Assembly (NCBI GenBank): GCA_963770545.1
Contig: CAVYQF010000034.1
Location: 186,001-250,000 of the forward strand
Origin: RYN-230 sp963770545
Lineage (GTDB): Bacteria > Actinomycetota > Actinomycetes > Streptosporangiales > Streptosporangiaceae
Length of the DNA stretch: 64,000 nt
Direction of reading: 5' to 3'
Part shown: in pieces, positions 14,747 to 23,316 of the stretch
Layout: the number at the start of each line of letters is the position of its first letter
Position numbering within the stretch: the first letter of the stretch is position 1
Translations under genes and position numbers: made by a program
Notes under the pieces: generated by a model
Databases searched by the model: none
Told to the model about the DNA's origin: nothing
Seen by the model: only the letters and a program-made list of their open reading frames with translations

Positions 14747-16608
14747 GACGCCTCCTGCAACTGGCCCGTCGCGGCGGCCATGATCTTCTCCTCCGAGGCC
14801 TCCTCGTGCCCGAACTCCGCGGTCAGCCGGCCCTCGCGCATGACCAGGATCCGGTCCCCGATGTGCAACACCTCGGGGAGTTCCGAGGAGATCATCAAGA
14901 TGGCGACCCCGTCGCGGGCCAGTTGCACCAGCAGCCGGTGCACCTCCGCCTTGGTGGCGATGTCGATGCCGCGGGTGGGCTCGTCCACGATCAGCAGTGC
15001 GGGCTGGCGGCCCAGCCATTTGGCCAGCACGACCTTCTGCTGGTTGCCGCCGGACAGCCGGGACACCGGATCGATCAGGCGCCCATACTTGAGGTTGAGC
15101 CGGACCGCCCAGTCGGCCGCGAACGCCCGCTCGGCCGCGGACCGGACCAGGCCGCCTTTGCGCAGCCGGGTGAGCGACGCGAGCGCCACGTTCTGCTGTA
15201 TGGACATGTCCATGACCAGGCCCTGCTGCCGCCGGTCCTCGGGAACGAACCCGATCCCCGCGGCCATCGCGCCGGTCGGTGAAGCCCGCCTCAGCTCGCG
15301 GCCGCGCAGCACGACCCGGCCCGCGTCGTAGCGGTCGATGCCGAACACGGCCCGGGCGACCTCGCTGCGGCCCGACCCGACCAGCCCGGCCAGGGCGACG
15401 ATCTCGCCGGCCCGGACGTTCAGCGAGATGTCGGTGAACACGCCTTCCCGGGTCAGGTGCTCCACCTGGAGTACGACTTCACCGGCCACGCCGCGCTCGC
15501 CAGCCGCCCGCTCCACCATCTGCCGGCCGACCATGGCCCGGACCAGGTCGTCGGCGGTCAGCCCGGCTAGTTCGCTGGTCAGCACCTGCCGGCCGTCACG
15601 CATGACCGTGACCTGCTGGCAGATCTCGAACACCTCCTCCAGGCGATGCGAGATGAACAGGACCGCCGCGCCGCCCGATCTGAGCGTGCGGACCACGTCG
15701 AACAGCCGGGCGACCTCCGTGGCGGACAGGGCCGCGGTGGGCTCGTCCATCACGATGACCCGGGCGTCCAGCGACAAGGCTTTGGCGATCTCGACGATCT
15801 GCTGGTCGGCGATGGACAGTCCGCGGCTGATCCGGCCCGGGTCGAGCCTGACTCCCAGCCGGGAGAACAGGGCGGCGGATTCCGCGTGCATCCGGCGCCG
15901 GTCGATCCGGCGCCCGGCGAGCAGTGGCTGGCGGCCCATGAAGATGTTCTCGGCGACGCTCAGGTCAGGGAAGAGAGTGGGCTCCTGGTAGATGACCGCG
16001 ATCCCCGCGTTCTGGGCGTCGGCCGGGTTGTGCAGGCTGACCGGCGTCCCGTCGATCAGCAACTCGCCCGAGTCCGGCTGGTACACCCCGGCCAGGATCT
16101 TCACCATGGTGGACTTGCCGGCGCCGTTCTCGCCCACCAGCGCGTGGACCTCCCGGGCGTACAGGTTGATGGTGCCGTTGGTGACCGCGTGCACCGCGCC
16201 GAAGGATTTGGTGGCGTCGTGCAAGGCGAGTACCGGTGCCCTCGATGACACCGGGCGGGCCGGGGTGGCGGCGCCGGCCGGGGTGCCCTCAGCGGCCGGG
16301 GTGGCGGTACCAGCCGGGGTGCCCTCAGCGGCCGGGGTGGCGGTACCGGCGGGCGGGGTGCCCTCAGCGGCCGGGGTGGCGGTACCGGCCGGGGTGCCCT
16401 CAGCGGCCGGGGTGCCCTTGGCAGCGGCGGCGCCCTGGGCGGGCGGGGTGCCTCCGGCGGGCGGGGTGCCTCCGGCGGGCCCGCTGCCCTCGGCAGGCGG
16501 AGGTGCGGATGCCTGGGTGGCCGGCGGTGCCGGGGACGAGGGCAGCCCGCCCGGCACTGCGGACGCTGACGAAGGGATCCCGCCGTCGTGGGCGTCGCCA
16601 GCTGTCAC
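14743..16608 (-). CDS. rhaT: Rhamnose ABC transporter ATPase (two domains)
   Basis: The 621-residue protein is a CUT2-family double ATPase (RhaT/RbsA-like). Domain 1 has Walker A GENGAGKST, Walker B VIVMDEPTAAL and a signature LSIADQQ. Domain 2 keeps signature LSGGNQQKVVLAKWL and LLIVDEPTRGID, but has GLVGSGRSE in place of a normal Walker A, as is usual in this family. Before domain 1 there is an unusual tail of about 115 residues of Ala/Pro/Gly/Thr repeats. GTG at 16608 was chosen because GAGAGGGG lies upstream; an earlier in-frame ATG at 16704 would overlap the promoter operator. It is the first gene of the rhamnose operon. Confidence 0.88.
   Translation of the reverse strand: MTAGDAHDGGIPSSASAVPGGLPSSPAPPATQASAPPPAEGSGPAGGTPPAGGTPPAQGAAAAKGTPAAEGTPAGTATPAAEGTPPAGTATPAAEGTPAGTATPAAEGTPAGAATPARPVSSRAPVLALHDATKSFGAVHAVTNGTINLYAREVHALVGENGAGKSTMVKILAGVYQPDSGELLIDGTPVSLHNPADAQNAGIAVIYQEPTLFPDLSVAENIFMGRQPLLAGRRIDRRRMHAESAALFSRLGVRLDPGRISRGLSIADQQIVEIAKALSLDARVIVMDEPTAALSATEVARLFDVVRTLRSGGAAVLFISHRLEEVFEICQQVTVMRDGRQVLTSELAGLTADDLVRAMVGRQMVERAAGERGVAGEVVLQVEHLTREGVFTDISLNVRAGEIVALAGLVGSGRSEVARAVFGIDRYDAGRVVLRGRELRRASPTGAMAAGIGFVPEDRRQQGLVMDMSIQQNVALASLTRLRKGGLVRSAAERAFAADWAVRLNLKYGRLIDPVSRLSGGNQQKVVLAKWLGRQPALLIVDEPTRGIDIATKAEVHRLLVQLARDGVAILMISSELPEVLHIGDRILVMREGRLTAEFGHEEASEEKIMAAATGQLQEAS
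16259..16430. repeat. 36/39-bp repeats coding the RhaT N-terminal tail
   Basis: The DNA carries about four copies of a 36- to 39-bp unit that includes GTGCCCTCAGCGGCCGGGG. On the minus strand it encodes a tail of GTPAGTATPAAE-type peptide repeats. The tail is not found in ordinary sugar ABC ATPases and would be a disordered extension. Confidence 0.8.
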
Positions 16609-16690
16609 AGCCCGGTCCCCTCTCGTCTCTGGATGGGGGTCACCCCGGCTCCAGCCGCAGGCCAGCGGGGGGTGCCTGAAGGCGAATGTG

Positions 16691-16704
16691 CTATAACGTT
16701 TCAA
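16691..16704. promoter_or_regulatory. Candidate LacI-family operator of the rhamnose locus
   Basis: CTATAACGTTTCAA matches 11 of 14 positions of the LacI-family palindrome TTGAAACGTTTCAA and keeps the central ACGTTTCAA intact. It lies in the 258-bp divergent region between rhaT and the LacI regulator gene, which is also AT-richer than its surroundings. Binding here could repress both the importer operon and the regulator-lutABC operon. Confidence 0.6.
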
Positions 16705-16866
16705 CGTATGTGGAAGCAGTGTCGAGCGAAGTCACAACCCTGTCAATAGAGGTCCGCGGCGATGCCCCGAATCGTTACAGACGGGTTTCCAAGCCGCTAA
16801 TCCTGGCCAAGCCTCTGGTTGACGCGTTCCCCCGCTCCGCACGACACTGACCGCACAGGAGGAGCC

Positions 16867-18027
16867 GTGGCGGACACGCCGGTCAGTATCAGGGAGGTCG
16901 CCGCCCTTGCCGGCGTCTCGCTCGGAACTGTCTCCAACGTGCTCAACCGCCCCGAAGTGGTGGCCGAGCCGACCCGGAGCCGGGTCCAGGCGGCCATCAA
17001 GCAGCTGGGCTTCATCCGGAACGAGTCGGCCCGCCAGCTCCGGGCTGGCCGGAGCCGCACCATCGGGCTGGTCGTCCTGGATGTCGCGAACCCGTTCTTC
17101 ACCGACGTGGCGCGGGGCGTCGAGGACGAGGCGAGCGAGGCCGGGCTGGCCGTGATCCTGTGCAACAGCGACGACCAGAAGGCCAAGGAGTCCCGCTACC
17201 TCGAGGTGCTGGAAGAGCACCGGGTCCAGGGCATCCTGATCACGCCGGTGTCCGGGGCCGACAAGCGGCTGGCCAGCGTGCAGCGCCGCGGCACCCCGGT
17301 GGTGCTGGTCGACAGCCGATCCCCGTCCCGCGGCCAGTGCTCGGTGTCTGTGGACGACGTGCTCGGGGGCGACCTGGCCGTGTCCCATCTGCTGGAGGCT
17401 GGTCACCAGCAGATCGCCTTCGTGGGCGGCCCGATGAGCGTGCGGCAGGTCAGCGATCGCCGGGACGGGGCGGTCCGTGCCCTGGAACGGGCCGGACGGT
17501 GCGAAGCCGACCTGGTCGTGATCGAGACGCCTGCGCTGAACGTGACCGCGGGGCAGCGGGCGGGCGCGCACCTGGCCGCCCTGCCCGCCGGGAGCCGGCC
17601 GAGCGCCGTGTTCTGCGCGAACGACCTGCTCGCGCTGGGCGTGCTGCAGGAGATGACCACCCACCGGATCGCGGTGCCCGAAGGGCTCGCGATCGTGGGC
17701 TACGACGACGTGGAGTTCGCAGCGGCGGCCGCGGTGCCGCTGTCGTCGGTCCGCCAGCCCCGGCATCAGCTGGGCCGGGCCGCGGCCCAGTTGCTCATCG
17801 AAGAGGCTCTCGGTGACGGCACGCACCGGCACCGCCAGGTCGTCTTCGAGCCGGACCTGGTGGTCCGCGCGTCGAGCCAGAGCCGGGCCCAGGGTGGGAG
17901 CGCTGCGCAGGGCGGGGGCGCTGCGCAGGGTGGGGGCACTGCGCAGGGTGGGGGCACTGCGCAGGGTGGGGGCACTGCGCAGGGTGGGGGCACTGCGCAG
18001 CCGGTAACCAGCGAGGCGGCAGGCTGA
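16867..18027 (+). CDS. LacI-family regulator, likely rhamnose repressor
   Basis: The 386-residue protein has an N-terminal helix-turn-helix (VSIREVAALAGVSLGTVSNVLNR is the start of the domain, about residues 6-28) and the hinge helix SARQLRAGRSRTIGLVV. A periplasmic-binding-like effector domain follows, with FCANDLLALGVLQ and IVGYDDVEFA as family marks. GTG at 16867 has AGGAGG upstream. The C-terminus ends in an added tail of six AQGGGT/A repeats. Its divergence from rhaT and the 4-bp gap to lutA suggest that it senses L-rhamnose or an intermediate and controls both operons. Confidence 0.88.
   Translation: MADTPVSIREVAALAGVSLGTVSNVLNRPEVVAEPTRSRVQAAIKQLGFIRNESARQLRAGRSRTIGLVVLDVANPFFTDVARGVEDEASEAGLAVILCNSDDQKAKESRYLEVLEEHRVQGILITPVSGADKRLASVQRRGTPVVLVDSRSPSRGQCSVSVDDVLGGDLAVSHLLEAGHQQIAFVGGPMSVRQVSDRRDGAVRALERAGRCEADLVVIETPALNVTAGQRAGAHLAALPAGSRPSAVFCANDLLALGVLQEMTTHRIAVPEGLAIVGYDDVEFAAAAAVPLSSVRQPRHQLGRAAAQLLIEEALGDGTHRHRQVVFEPDLVVRASSQSRAQGGSAAQGGGAAQGGGTAQGGGTAQGGGTAQGGGTAQPVTSEAAG
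17890..17997. repeat. Six 18-bp repeats in the LacI regulator tail
   Basis: Six copies of CAGGGTGGGGGCACTGCG lie head to tail; the last four are identical. They encode a Gly/Gln/Ala/Thr tail at the C-terminus of the LacI-type regulator. The tail lies beyond the normal end of the effector domain. Confidence 0.9.
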
Positions 18028-18031
18028 CCCC

Positions 18032-18847
18032 ATGCGTATCGCTCTGTTCGTGACCTGCCTGGCCGACACCCTGTTCCCCGACGCGGGCCGGGCCACCGTC
18101 CGGCTGCTGGAACGGCTTGGCCATCAGGTCGAGTTCCCGGCCGCGCAGACCTGCTGCGGCCAGATGCACGTGAACACCGGCTACCTCCGGGACGCGCTGC
18201 CCCTGGTCCGCCACTACGTCGAGGTCTTCGAGAGCTGCGAGGCGATCGTGGTCCCCTCCGGCTCGTGCACCGGGTCGATCCGGCACCAGCACGCCATGGT
18301 GGCCCGGCGGTACGGGGACGAGGCGCTGGCCCGCCGGGCGGAGGCCGTGGCCGCCCGCACCTATGAACTTTCCCAGCTGCTGGTGGACGTGCTCGGGGTG
18401 GAGGACGTCGGCGCGTATTACCCGCACCGGGTGACCTACCATCCGACCTGCCACTCGCTGCGCCTGCTGCGGGTCGGTGACCGGCCGCTCCGGCTGCTGC
18501 GCAACGTGACCGGGATCGACCTGGTCGAGCTGCCGGACGCCGAGACCTGTTGCGGCTTCGGCGGCACGTTCTCGGTCAAGAACGCGGACACCTCGACAGC
18601 CATGCTGGCCGACAAGATGCGCAACGTGCTGGACACAAAGGCCGAGGTGTGCACGGCCGGGGACAGCTCCTGCCTGATGCATATCGGCGGCGGCCTGTCC
18701 CGGCTGCAGACCGGAACCCGGACCGTGCACCTGGCCGAGATCCTGGCCTCGGTACCGCAAACGCCGGTGCCGCACGCGCCGGTGCCGCAAACGCCCGTGC
18801 CGCAAACGCCGGAACCGAACGCCGCGGGCCAGGCGGGTGCCCGGTGA
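18032..18847 (+). CDS. lutA: L-lactate utilisation protein LutA
   Basis: The 271-residue protein has two CCG (cysteine-rich) domains of the LutA/LldE/GlpC type. The motifs AQTCCGQMHVNTGY (about residues 42-55) and AETCCGFGGTFSVKN (about 170-184) supply ligands for iron-sulfur clusters. With LutB and LutC it forms the L-lactate-oxidising complex that gives pyruvate. It starts 4 bp after the LacI regulator stop, so the two are co-transcribed. The C-terminus carries four 15-bp repeats coding VPQTP-type units (18752-18811), an extension not expected in the family. Confidence 0.92.
   Translation: MRIALFVTCLADTLFPDAGRATVRLLERLGHQVEFPAAQTCCGQMHVNTGYLRDALPLVRHYVEVFESCEAIVVPSGSCTGSIRHQHAMVARRYGDEALARRAEAVAARTYELSQLLVDVLGVEDVGAYYPHRVTYHPTCHSLRLLRVGDRPLRLLRNVTGIDLVELPDAETCCGFGGTFSVKNADTSTAMLADKMRNVLDTKAEVCTAGDSSCLMHIGGGLSRLQTGTRTVHLAEILASVPQTPVPHAPVPQTPVPQTPEPNAAGQAGAR
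18752..18811. repeat. Four 15-bp repeats at the lutA 3' end
   Basis: Four head-to-tail copies of GTGCCGCAAACGCCG with minor changes encode VPQTP, VPHAP, VPQTP, VPQTP at the C-terminus of LutA. Confidence 0.9.
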
Positions 18848-20319
18848 GCGCGCCTACTTTCCTCGGTCTGCCCACCGCGCCCCGCGGTGTGGGCCACCTG
18901 CGTGGCGACGACCCGTTCCCGGTCGCGGCCCGCCGCGCCCTGGCCGACTCCCAGCTGCGCCGCAACCTCGGCCAGGCCACCCGGACCATCCGCGCCAAGC
19001 GGTCCGCGGTGGTCGGTGAGCTGCCGGACTGGGAAGCCCTGCGCGACGCCGGCCAGGCCGTCAAGGCCGGGGCCCTGGCCCACCTGGAACGCTACCTCGA
19101 GCAACTGGAGGAACAGGTCACCGCCCGCGGCGGCGTGGTGCACTGGGCCCGCGACGCGAACGAAGCCAACGAGATCGTGACCAGCCTGATCCGCGCGACC
19201 GGGGCTACCGAGGCGGTCAAGGTCAAGTCGATCGTCACTGACGAGATCGGCCTCAACGACGCGCTGGCCGCCGCGGGCATCACCGCGCACGAGACCGACC
19301 TGGCCGAGCTGATCGTCCAGCTCGGCCACGACCGGCCGTCGCACATCCTGGTCCCGGCCATCCACCGGAACCGGGCCGAGATCCGGGACATCTTCCTGCG
19401 CGAGATGGGCGACGTGGATCCCGGGCTGACCGACTCGCCGTCCGCGCTCGCCGAGGCGGCCCGGCTGCACCTGCGCCGTCAGTTCCTGTCCGCCAAGGTC
19501 GGGATCAGCGGGGCCAACTTCGCGATCGCCGAGACGGGCACGCTGTGCGTGGTCGAGTCCGAGGGCAACGGCCGGATGTGCCTGACCCTGCCGGACACCC
19601 TGATCACCGTGATGGGCATCGAGAAGATCCTGCCTAGCTGGGCCGACCTCGGCGTGTTCATGCAATTGCTGCCGCGCAGCTCCACCGGGGAGCGGATGAA
19701 CCCCTACACCTCGATGTGGACCGGGGTGACTCCCGGCGACGGCCCCCAGCAGTTCCACCTGGTCCTGCTGGACAACGGCCGCACCGCCGCCCTGGCCGAC
19801 CAGACTGGCCGCCAGGCGCTGCACTGCATCCGCTGCTCCGCATGCCTGAACGTCTGCCCGGTGTACGAGCGGGTCGGCGGGCACGCGTACGGCTCGGTCT
19901 ATCCGGGTCCGATCGGCGCGGTACTGTCCCCGATGCTGACCGGCGTGGAAGATAACGCCTCGCTCCCTTACGCCTCCTCGCTGTGCGGGGCGTGCTACGA
20001 CGCCTGCCCCGTCAAGATCGACATCCCGTCGCTGCTGGTCCACCTGCGGGCCCGGCACGTCAACGAGGTGGCGCGCACGCACCGGTTGCCGAGCGCGGAG
20101 GCGGTCGCCATGGCGGCTGCTTCGTGGGTGATGGCCAGCCCCGCCCGGTTCGAGGCCGCGCAGCGGGGCGGGCGGACCGGGCGGCTGCTGGGTCGCAGCG
20201 GCCGGATCCGCCGGCTGCCCCCGCCCCTGTCGGCCTGGACGGCCGCCCGCGACGCGCCCCGGCCTCCCGCCCAGACCTTCCGCGAATGGTGGAAGGCCGA
20301 GCGCGGGGAGACACAGTGA
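18844..20319 (+). CDS. lutB: L-lactate utilisation iron-sulfur protein LutB
   Basis: The 491-residue protein has an N-terminal LUD domain (SGANFAIAETGTLCVVESEG near the middle) and two 4Fe-4S motifs near residues 340-395: CIRCSACLNVCPVY and CGACYDACPVKIDIP. It is the electron-transferring subunit of the LutABC L-lactate oxidase system. The GTG start overlaps the lutA stop (GTGA), showing coupled translation. Length is close to that of other LutB proteins. Confidence 0.93.
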   Translation: MSAPTFLGLPTAPRGVGHLRGDDPFPVAARRALADSQLRRNLGQATRTIRAKRSAVVGELPDWEALRDAGQAVKAGALAHLERYLEQLEEQVTARGGVVHWARDANEANEIVTSLIRATGATEAVKVKSIVTDEIGLNDALAAAGITAHETDLAELIVQLGHDRPSHILVPAIHRNRAEIRDIFLREMGDVDPGLTDSPSALAEAARLHLRRQFLSAKVGISGANFAIAETGTLCVVESEGNGRMCLTLPDTLITVMGIEKILPSWADLGVFMQLLPRSSTGERMNPYTSMWTGVTPGDGPQQFHLVLLDNGRTAALADQTGRQALHCIRCSACLNVCPVYERVGGHAYGSVYPGPIGAVLSPMLTGVEDNASLPYASSLCGACYDACPVKIDIPSLLVHLRARHVNEVARTHRLPSAEAVAMAAASWVMASPARFEAAQRGGRTGRLLGRSGRIRRLPPPLSAWTAARDAPRPPAQTFREWWKAERGETQ

Positions 20320-20978
20320 CCGCGCGTGATGACGTGCTCGGCCGGATCCGCACCGCGCTGGGCGGCGGCTCCGGCGGCGGAGCGCCTCCGCCCGGGGATC
20401 CCTCGGCAACGGGCTACCGGACCCGGGGCGAGCTCGATCCGGCCGCGCTGCTCGACCTGCTTGCCGTTCGGCTGACTGACTACCGGAGTCAGGTGCGGCG
20501 TACCGAGCCCGCCGGGCTGCTGGACACCGTGCGGGCCGCGCTGACCGAGCGCGGCGCCCGCCGGGTGGTCCTGCCCCCCGGCCTCGACCTCCCCGGACTT
20601 GACCAACCGGAGCCCGGTCAGCCCGGCACCCTCGACGGCGTGGAGCTGACCACCGACGGCGGCCTGTCCGCCCAGGAACTCGATCAGATGGACGGCGTCA
20701 TCACCTGCGCCGCGGTCGCCATCGCCGAGACCGGCACGATCGTCCTCGATGCCGGTCCCGGCCAGGGCCGCCGCGCGCTCAGCCTCATCCCCGACTACCA
20801 CCTGTGCCTGATCGAGGCGGATCAGGTGGTCGCGCTGGTCCCGGAGGGCGTGGCCCGGCTGCGCCCGGACCACCCGCTGACCTGGATCAGCGGCCCGTCC
20901 GCCACCAGCGACATCGAACTCGACCGAGTCGAAGGCGTGCACGGCCCCCGCACCCTCGAAGTCATCCTGATCAACTAG
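20316..20978 (+). CDS. lutC: L-lactate utilisation protein LutC
   Basis: The 220-residue LUD-domain protein shows CAAVAIAETGTIVLDAG (about residues 128-144), GRRALSLIPDYHLCLIEADQ and the terminal SATSDIELDRVEGVHGPR, all typical of LutC/LldG. It is the third subunit of the lactate oxidation system. The GTG start overlaps the lutB stop by 4 bp. It ends the regulator-lutABC operon and is followed by a large inverted repeat. Confidence 0.92.
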   Translation: MTARDDVLGRIRTALGGGSGGGAPPPGDPSATGYRTRGELDPAALLDLLAVRLTDYRSQVRRTEPAGLLDTVRAALTERGARRVVLPPGLDLPGLDQPEPGQPGTLDGVELTTDGGLSAQELDQMDGVITCAAVAIAETGTIVLDAGPGQGRRALSLIPDYHLCLIEADQVVALVPEGVARLRPDHPLTWISGPSATSDIELDRVEGVHGPRTLEVILIN

Positions 20979-20997
20979 CCGATCACGGTCAGCGGCG

Positions 20998-21068
20998 ACT
21001 TTTCCTACGCAGTGTGCGCAACGGCGGGTGGTTTGTCCCGGTTTGGGGGCACGCTGCGTAGGAAAAGT
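20998..21068. terminator. Inverted repeat after lutC
   Basis: Arms at 20998-21017 (ACTTTTCCTACGCAGTGTGC) and 21049-21068 are complementary over 20 bp with one mismatch and a 31-bp spacer. It starts 19 bp after the lutC stop. A terminator hairpin is the simplest reading, but the long spacer and unusually AT-rich arms would also fit a remnant of a small mobile repeat. Confidence 0.6.
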
Positions 21069-21150
21069 GGGCAGGTGGAAGGCTGGGCGCCGGAGTCGCC
21101 GGCAGGACCAGGACCAGGAGCGGGAGTAGGACCAGGAGCGGGAGCGGAGC

Positions 21151-22188
21151 ATGCGGGCGGTTGTGTACCGGGAGTACGGGGCCCGGCCCACGCTGGGCGA
21201 GGTCCCCGAGCCGGGCTGCCCGGGGGACGGCGTGGTCATCAACGTCGGCGCGACCGGGGTGTGCCGGTCGGACTGGCACGCCTGGAAGGGGCACGACCCC
21301 GTCCCGCTGCCGCACATCCCCGGGCACGAACTAGCCGGGACCATCGCCCTGACCGGGCCGGCGGTGACCCGGTGGCGGCCGGGAGACCGGGTCACGGTGC
21401 CGTTCGCCTGCGGTTGCGGCCGGTGTGAATACTGCCACGCGGGCGAGGCCCAGGTCTGCCCGGACCAGACCCAGCCGGGGTTCACCGGCTCCGGGTCGTT
21501 CGCCGAGCGGGTGGCCATCCACGCCGCGGACACGAACCTGGTGGCGCTGCCGGACGCCGTGGACTTCGTGACCGCAGCCAGCCTGGGCTGCCGGTTCGCG
21601 ACCGCCTACCGGGCGCTGCTCGGCCACGCCCGGCTCCGCCCGGGGGAGTGGCTCGCGGTGCACGGCTGCGGCGGGGTCGGCCTGTCCGCCGTGCACATCG
21701 GCGCGGCCCTCGGCGCCCGCGTGATCGCGGTCAACGTGGCCGGTCCCGCACTGGACCGGGCTCGCGAGCTCGGCGCCGGGCACGCAATTCTTTCCGCAAC
21801 GAATACCGATCCGGCCCCGGTCATCCGCGAGATCACCGGGGGCGGGGCGCAGGTGTCCCTGGACGCCCTTGGCTCGCCGGAGACACTGGCCAGTTCGGTG
21901 CGCTCGTTGCGCCGCCGCGGGCGGCATGTCCAGGTCGGCCTGCTGCTGGGCGCCGCGGCCGTGCCGCCGGTCCCAATGGACCTGGTCATCGCGCGGGAGC
22001 TGGAAATCTACGGCTCGCACGGTATGGCGGCCCGGGACTACCCAGCCATGCTGGCCCAGATCGCCGGCGGCACCCTCCGTCCCGCGCGGCTGGTCGGCAA
22101 CGTGATCGGGCTGGAGCAGGCCGGCGCCGCACTGGCCGCGATGGATGACCCGGGGTCTGCTGCCGGTATGACCGTTATTGAGCTTTAG
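21151..22188 (+). CDS. Zinc-dependent alcohol dehydrogenase (MDR)
   Basis: The 345-residue medium-chain dehydrogenase has catalytic zinc ligands at GVCRSDWHAWKGHD and PGHELAG. The four structural-zinc cysteines are in CGCGRCEYCHAGEAQVC (about residues 89-105). The NAD(P) fold reads GCGGVGLSAVHIGAALGA (about 170-187). The substrate is not evident; oxidation of an alcohol or reduction of an aldehyde is expected. A short Arg-rich repeat block (GACCAGGAGCGGGAG twice) precedes the ATG. The gene ends overlapping by 4 bp with the convergent PHP gene. Confidence 0.87.
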   Translation: MRAVVYREYGARPTLGEVPEPGCPGDGVVINVGATGVCRSDWHAWKGHDPVPLPHIPGHELAGTIALTGPAVTRWRPGDRVTVPFACGCGRCEYCHAGEAQVCPDQTQPGFTGSGSFAERVAIHAADTNLVALPDAVDFVTAASLGCRFATAYRALLGHARLRPGEWLAVHGCGGVGLSAVHIGAALGARVIAVNVAGPALDRARELGAGHAILSATNTDPAPVIREITGGGAQVSLDALGSPETLASSVRSLRRRGRHVQVGLLLGAAAVPPVPMDLVIARELEIYGSHGMAARDYPAMLAQIAGGTLRPARLVGNVIGLEQAGAALAAMDDPGSAAGMTVIEL

Positions 22189-23192
22189 GGGGTGCTGGAG
22201 ATCAGCTCGCCGGCGGTGCGGGTATTGATCACCCGCTCGGGCGCGATGCCATATTTCTCGGCGCGGACACAGCCGTTTTCCAGCCAGTCGAGCTGGCCGG
22301 GCGCGTGCGCGTCGGTGTCGATGGAAAACACGCACCCCAGCTCGGCGGCCAGGCGCAGCAGGCGCCCGGGCGGGTCCCGGCGTTCCGGGCGGCAGTTGAT
22401 CTCGACCGCGACGCCGTGCTCGCGGCAGGCGCCGAACACCGCGTCCGGGTCGAATTCTGACTCCGGGCGCCCGCGGCCGCCCCGCCCGGTCAGCAGCCGG
22501 CCGGTGCAGTGCCCGAGCACGTCCACGTGCGGGTTGCGGACCGCGGTCACCATCCGCTCGGTCATCGGGCCGGCGGGCATCCGCAGCTTAGAGTGCACGC
22601 TGGCCACCACGACGTCGAGCCGGGCGAGCAGGTCCTCCCGCTGATCCAGTGACCCGTCGTCGGTGATGTCGACTTCGATGCCGGTCAGGATGCGGAACGG
22701 GGCCAGTTCGGAGTTGAGCCGGGCGACCAGGTCGAGCTGGGCCTCCAGGCGCTCGGGTGACAGCCCGCTGGCCACGGTGAGCCGGGGCGAATGGTCGGTC
22801 AGCGCGATCCATTCGTGGCCCAGTGCGCGGGCCGCCTCGGCCATCTCACCGGGCGGGCTGCCACCATCGGACCAGTCCGAGTGCGTGTGGCAGTCCCCGC
22901 GCAGCGCCGCGCGCATGGCCGTGGGCGCCGCGGCTTCCGGGGTTTCGGCCAGCAGCCGGGTCAGGTAGTCGGGTTGCTGGCCGGCCGCCGCCTGGGTGAT
23001 GACCTCGGCGGTGGTCTCGCCGATCCCGTTCAGCACGCGCAGCGTGCCGTCGCCCAGGCGGCGCTGCAGTTCACCCGCGGGCAGTTCGCTGACGACCTGT
23101 GCGGCCCGGCGGAAGGCCCGCACCCGGTAGGTGGGCGCGCCCGAGCGCTCCAGCACGAACGCGATCTCGCGCAACGCCTGTACCGGGTCCAC
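22185..23192 (-). CDS. PHP-domain phosphoesterase with HhH N-terminus
   Basis: With the GTG at 23192 the protein has 335 residues. The first 90 form a helix-hairpin-helix module like that of DNA polymerase X (VDPVQALREIAFVLERSG, then RVLNGIGETTAEVI). A PHP hydrolase domain follows, with metal-binding DCHTHSDWSDGG, TGIEVDI, VLGHCTGRLL and DTDAHAPGQLDW. This is the architecture of stand-alone PolX-tail proteins that may process DNA ends or sugar phosphates. The start was chosen because homologues begin MDPV; TTG at 23204 is possible. Confidence 0.8.
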   Translation of the reverse strand: MDPVQALREIAFVLERSGAPTYRVRAFRRAAQVVSELPAGELQRRLGDGTLRVLNGIGETTAEVITQAAAGQQPDYLTRLLAETPEAAAPTAMRAALRGDCHTHSDWSDGGSPPGEMAEAARALGHEWIALTDHSPRLTVASGLSPERLEAQLDLVARLNSELAPFRILTGIEVDITDDGSLDQREDLLARLDVVVASVHSKLRMPAGPMTERMVTAVRNPHVDVLGHCTGRLLTGRGGRGRPESEFDPDAVFGACREHGVAVEINCRPERRDPPGRLLRLAAELGCVFSIDTDAHAPGQLDWLENGCVRAEKYGIAPERVINTRTAGELISSTP

Positions 23193-23316
23193 GCTGCTAT
23201 CCAATCTGATCGGCCCACCCGATCGGCCCACCCGGGTGGATGAACCCGCGCAGGGCGGGCAGTGAGACTGGGTACCTGCAGCCAAGCGAATCCCATCGCG
23301 GAGGAGAGAGTCCGTC

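Noticed and set aside
13151..15331. 726-codon plus-strand frame over the permease and ATPase genes
   Set aside because: It is antisense to clear ABC transporter genes and shows shadow composition.
14743..16608. Defective second ATPase domain of RhaT (no normal Walker A)
   Set aside because: A changed second nucleotide site is usual in CUT2-type sugar ATPases, so it is not evidence for decay.
18436..20409. 657-codon minus-strand frame over lutA/lutB
   Set aside because: LutA and LutB have intact cluster-binding cysteines on the plus strand; the minus frame has no motif.
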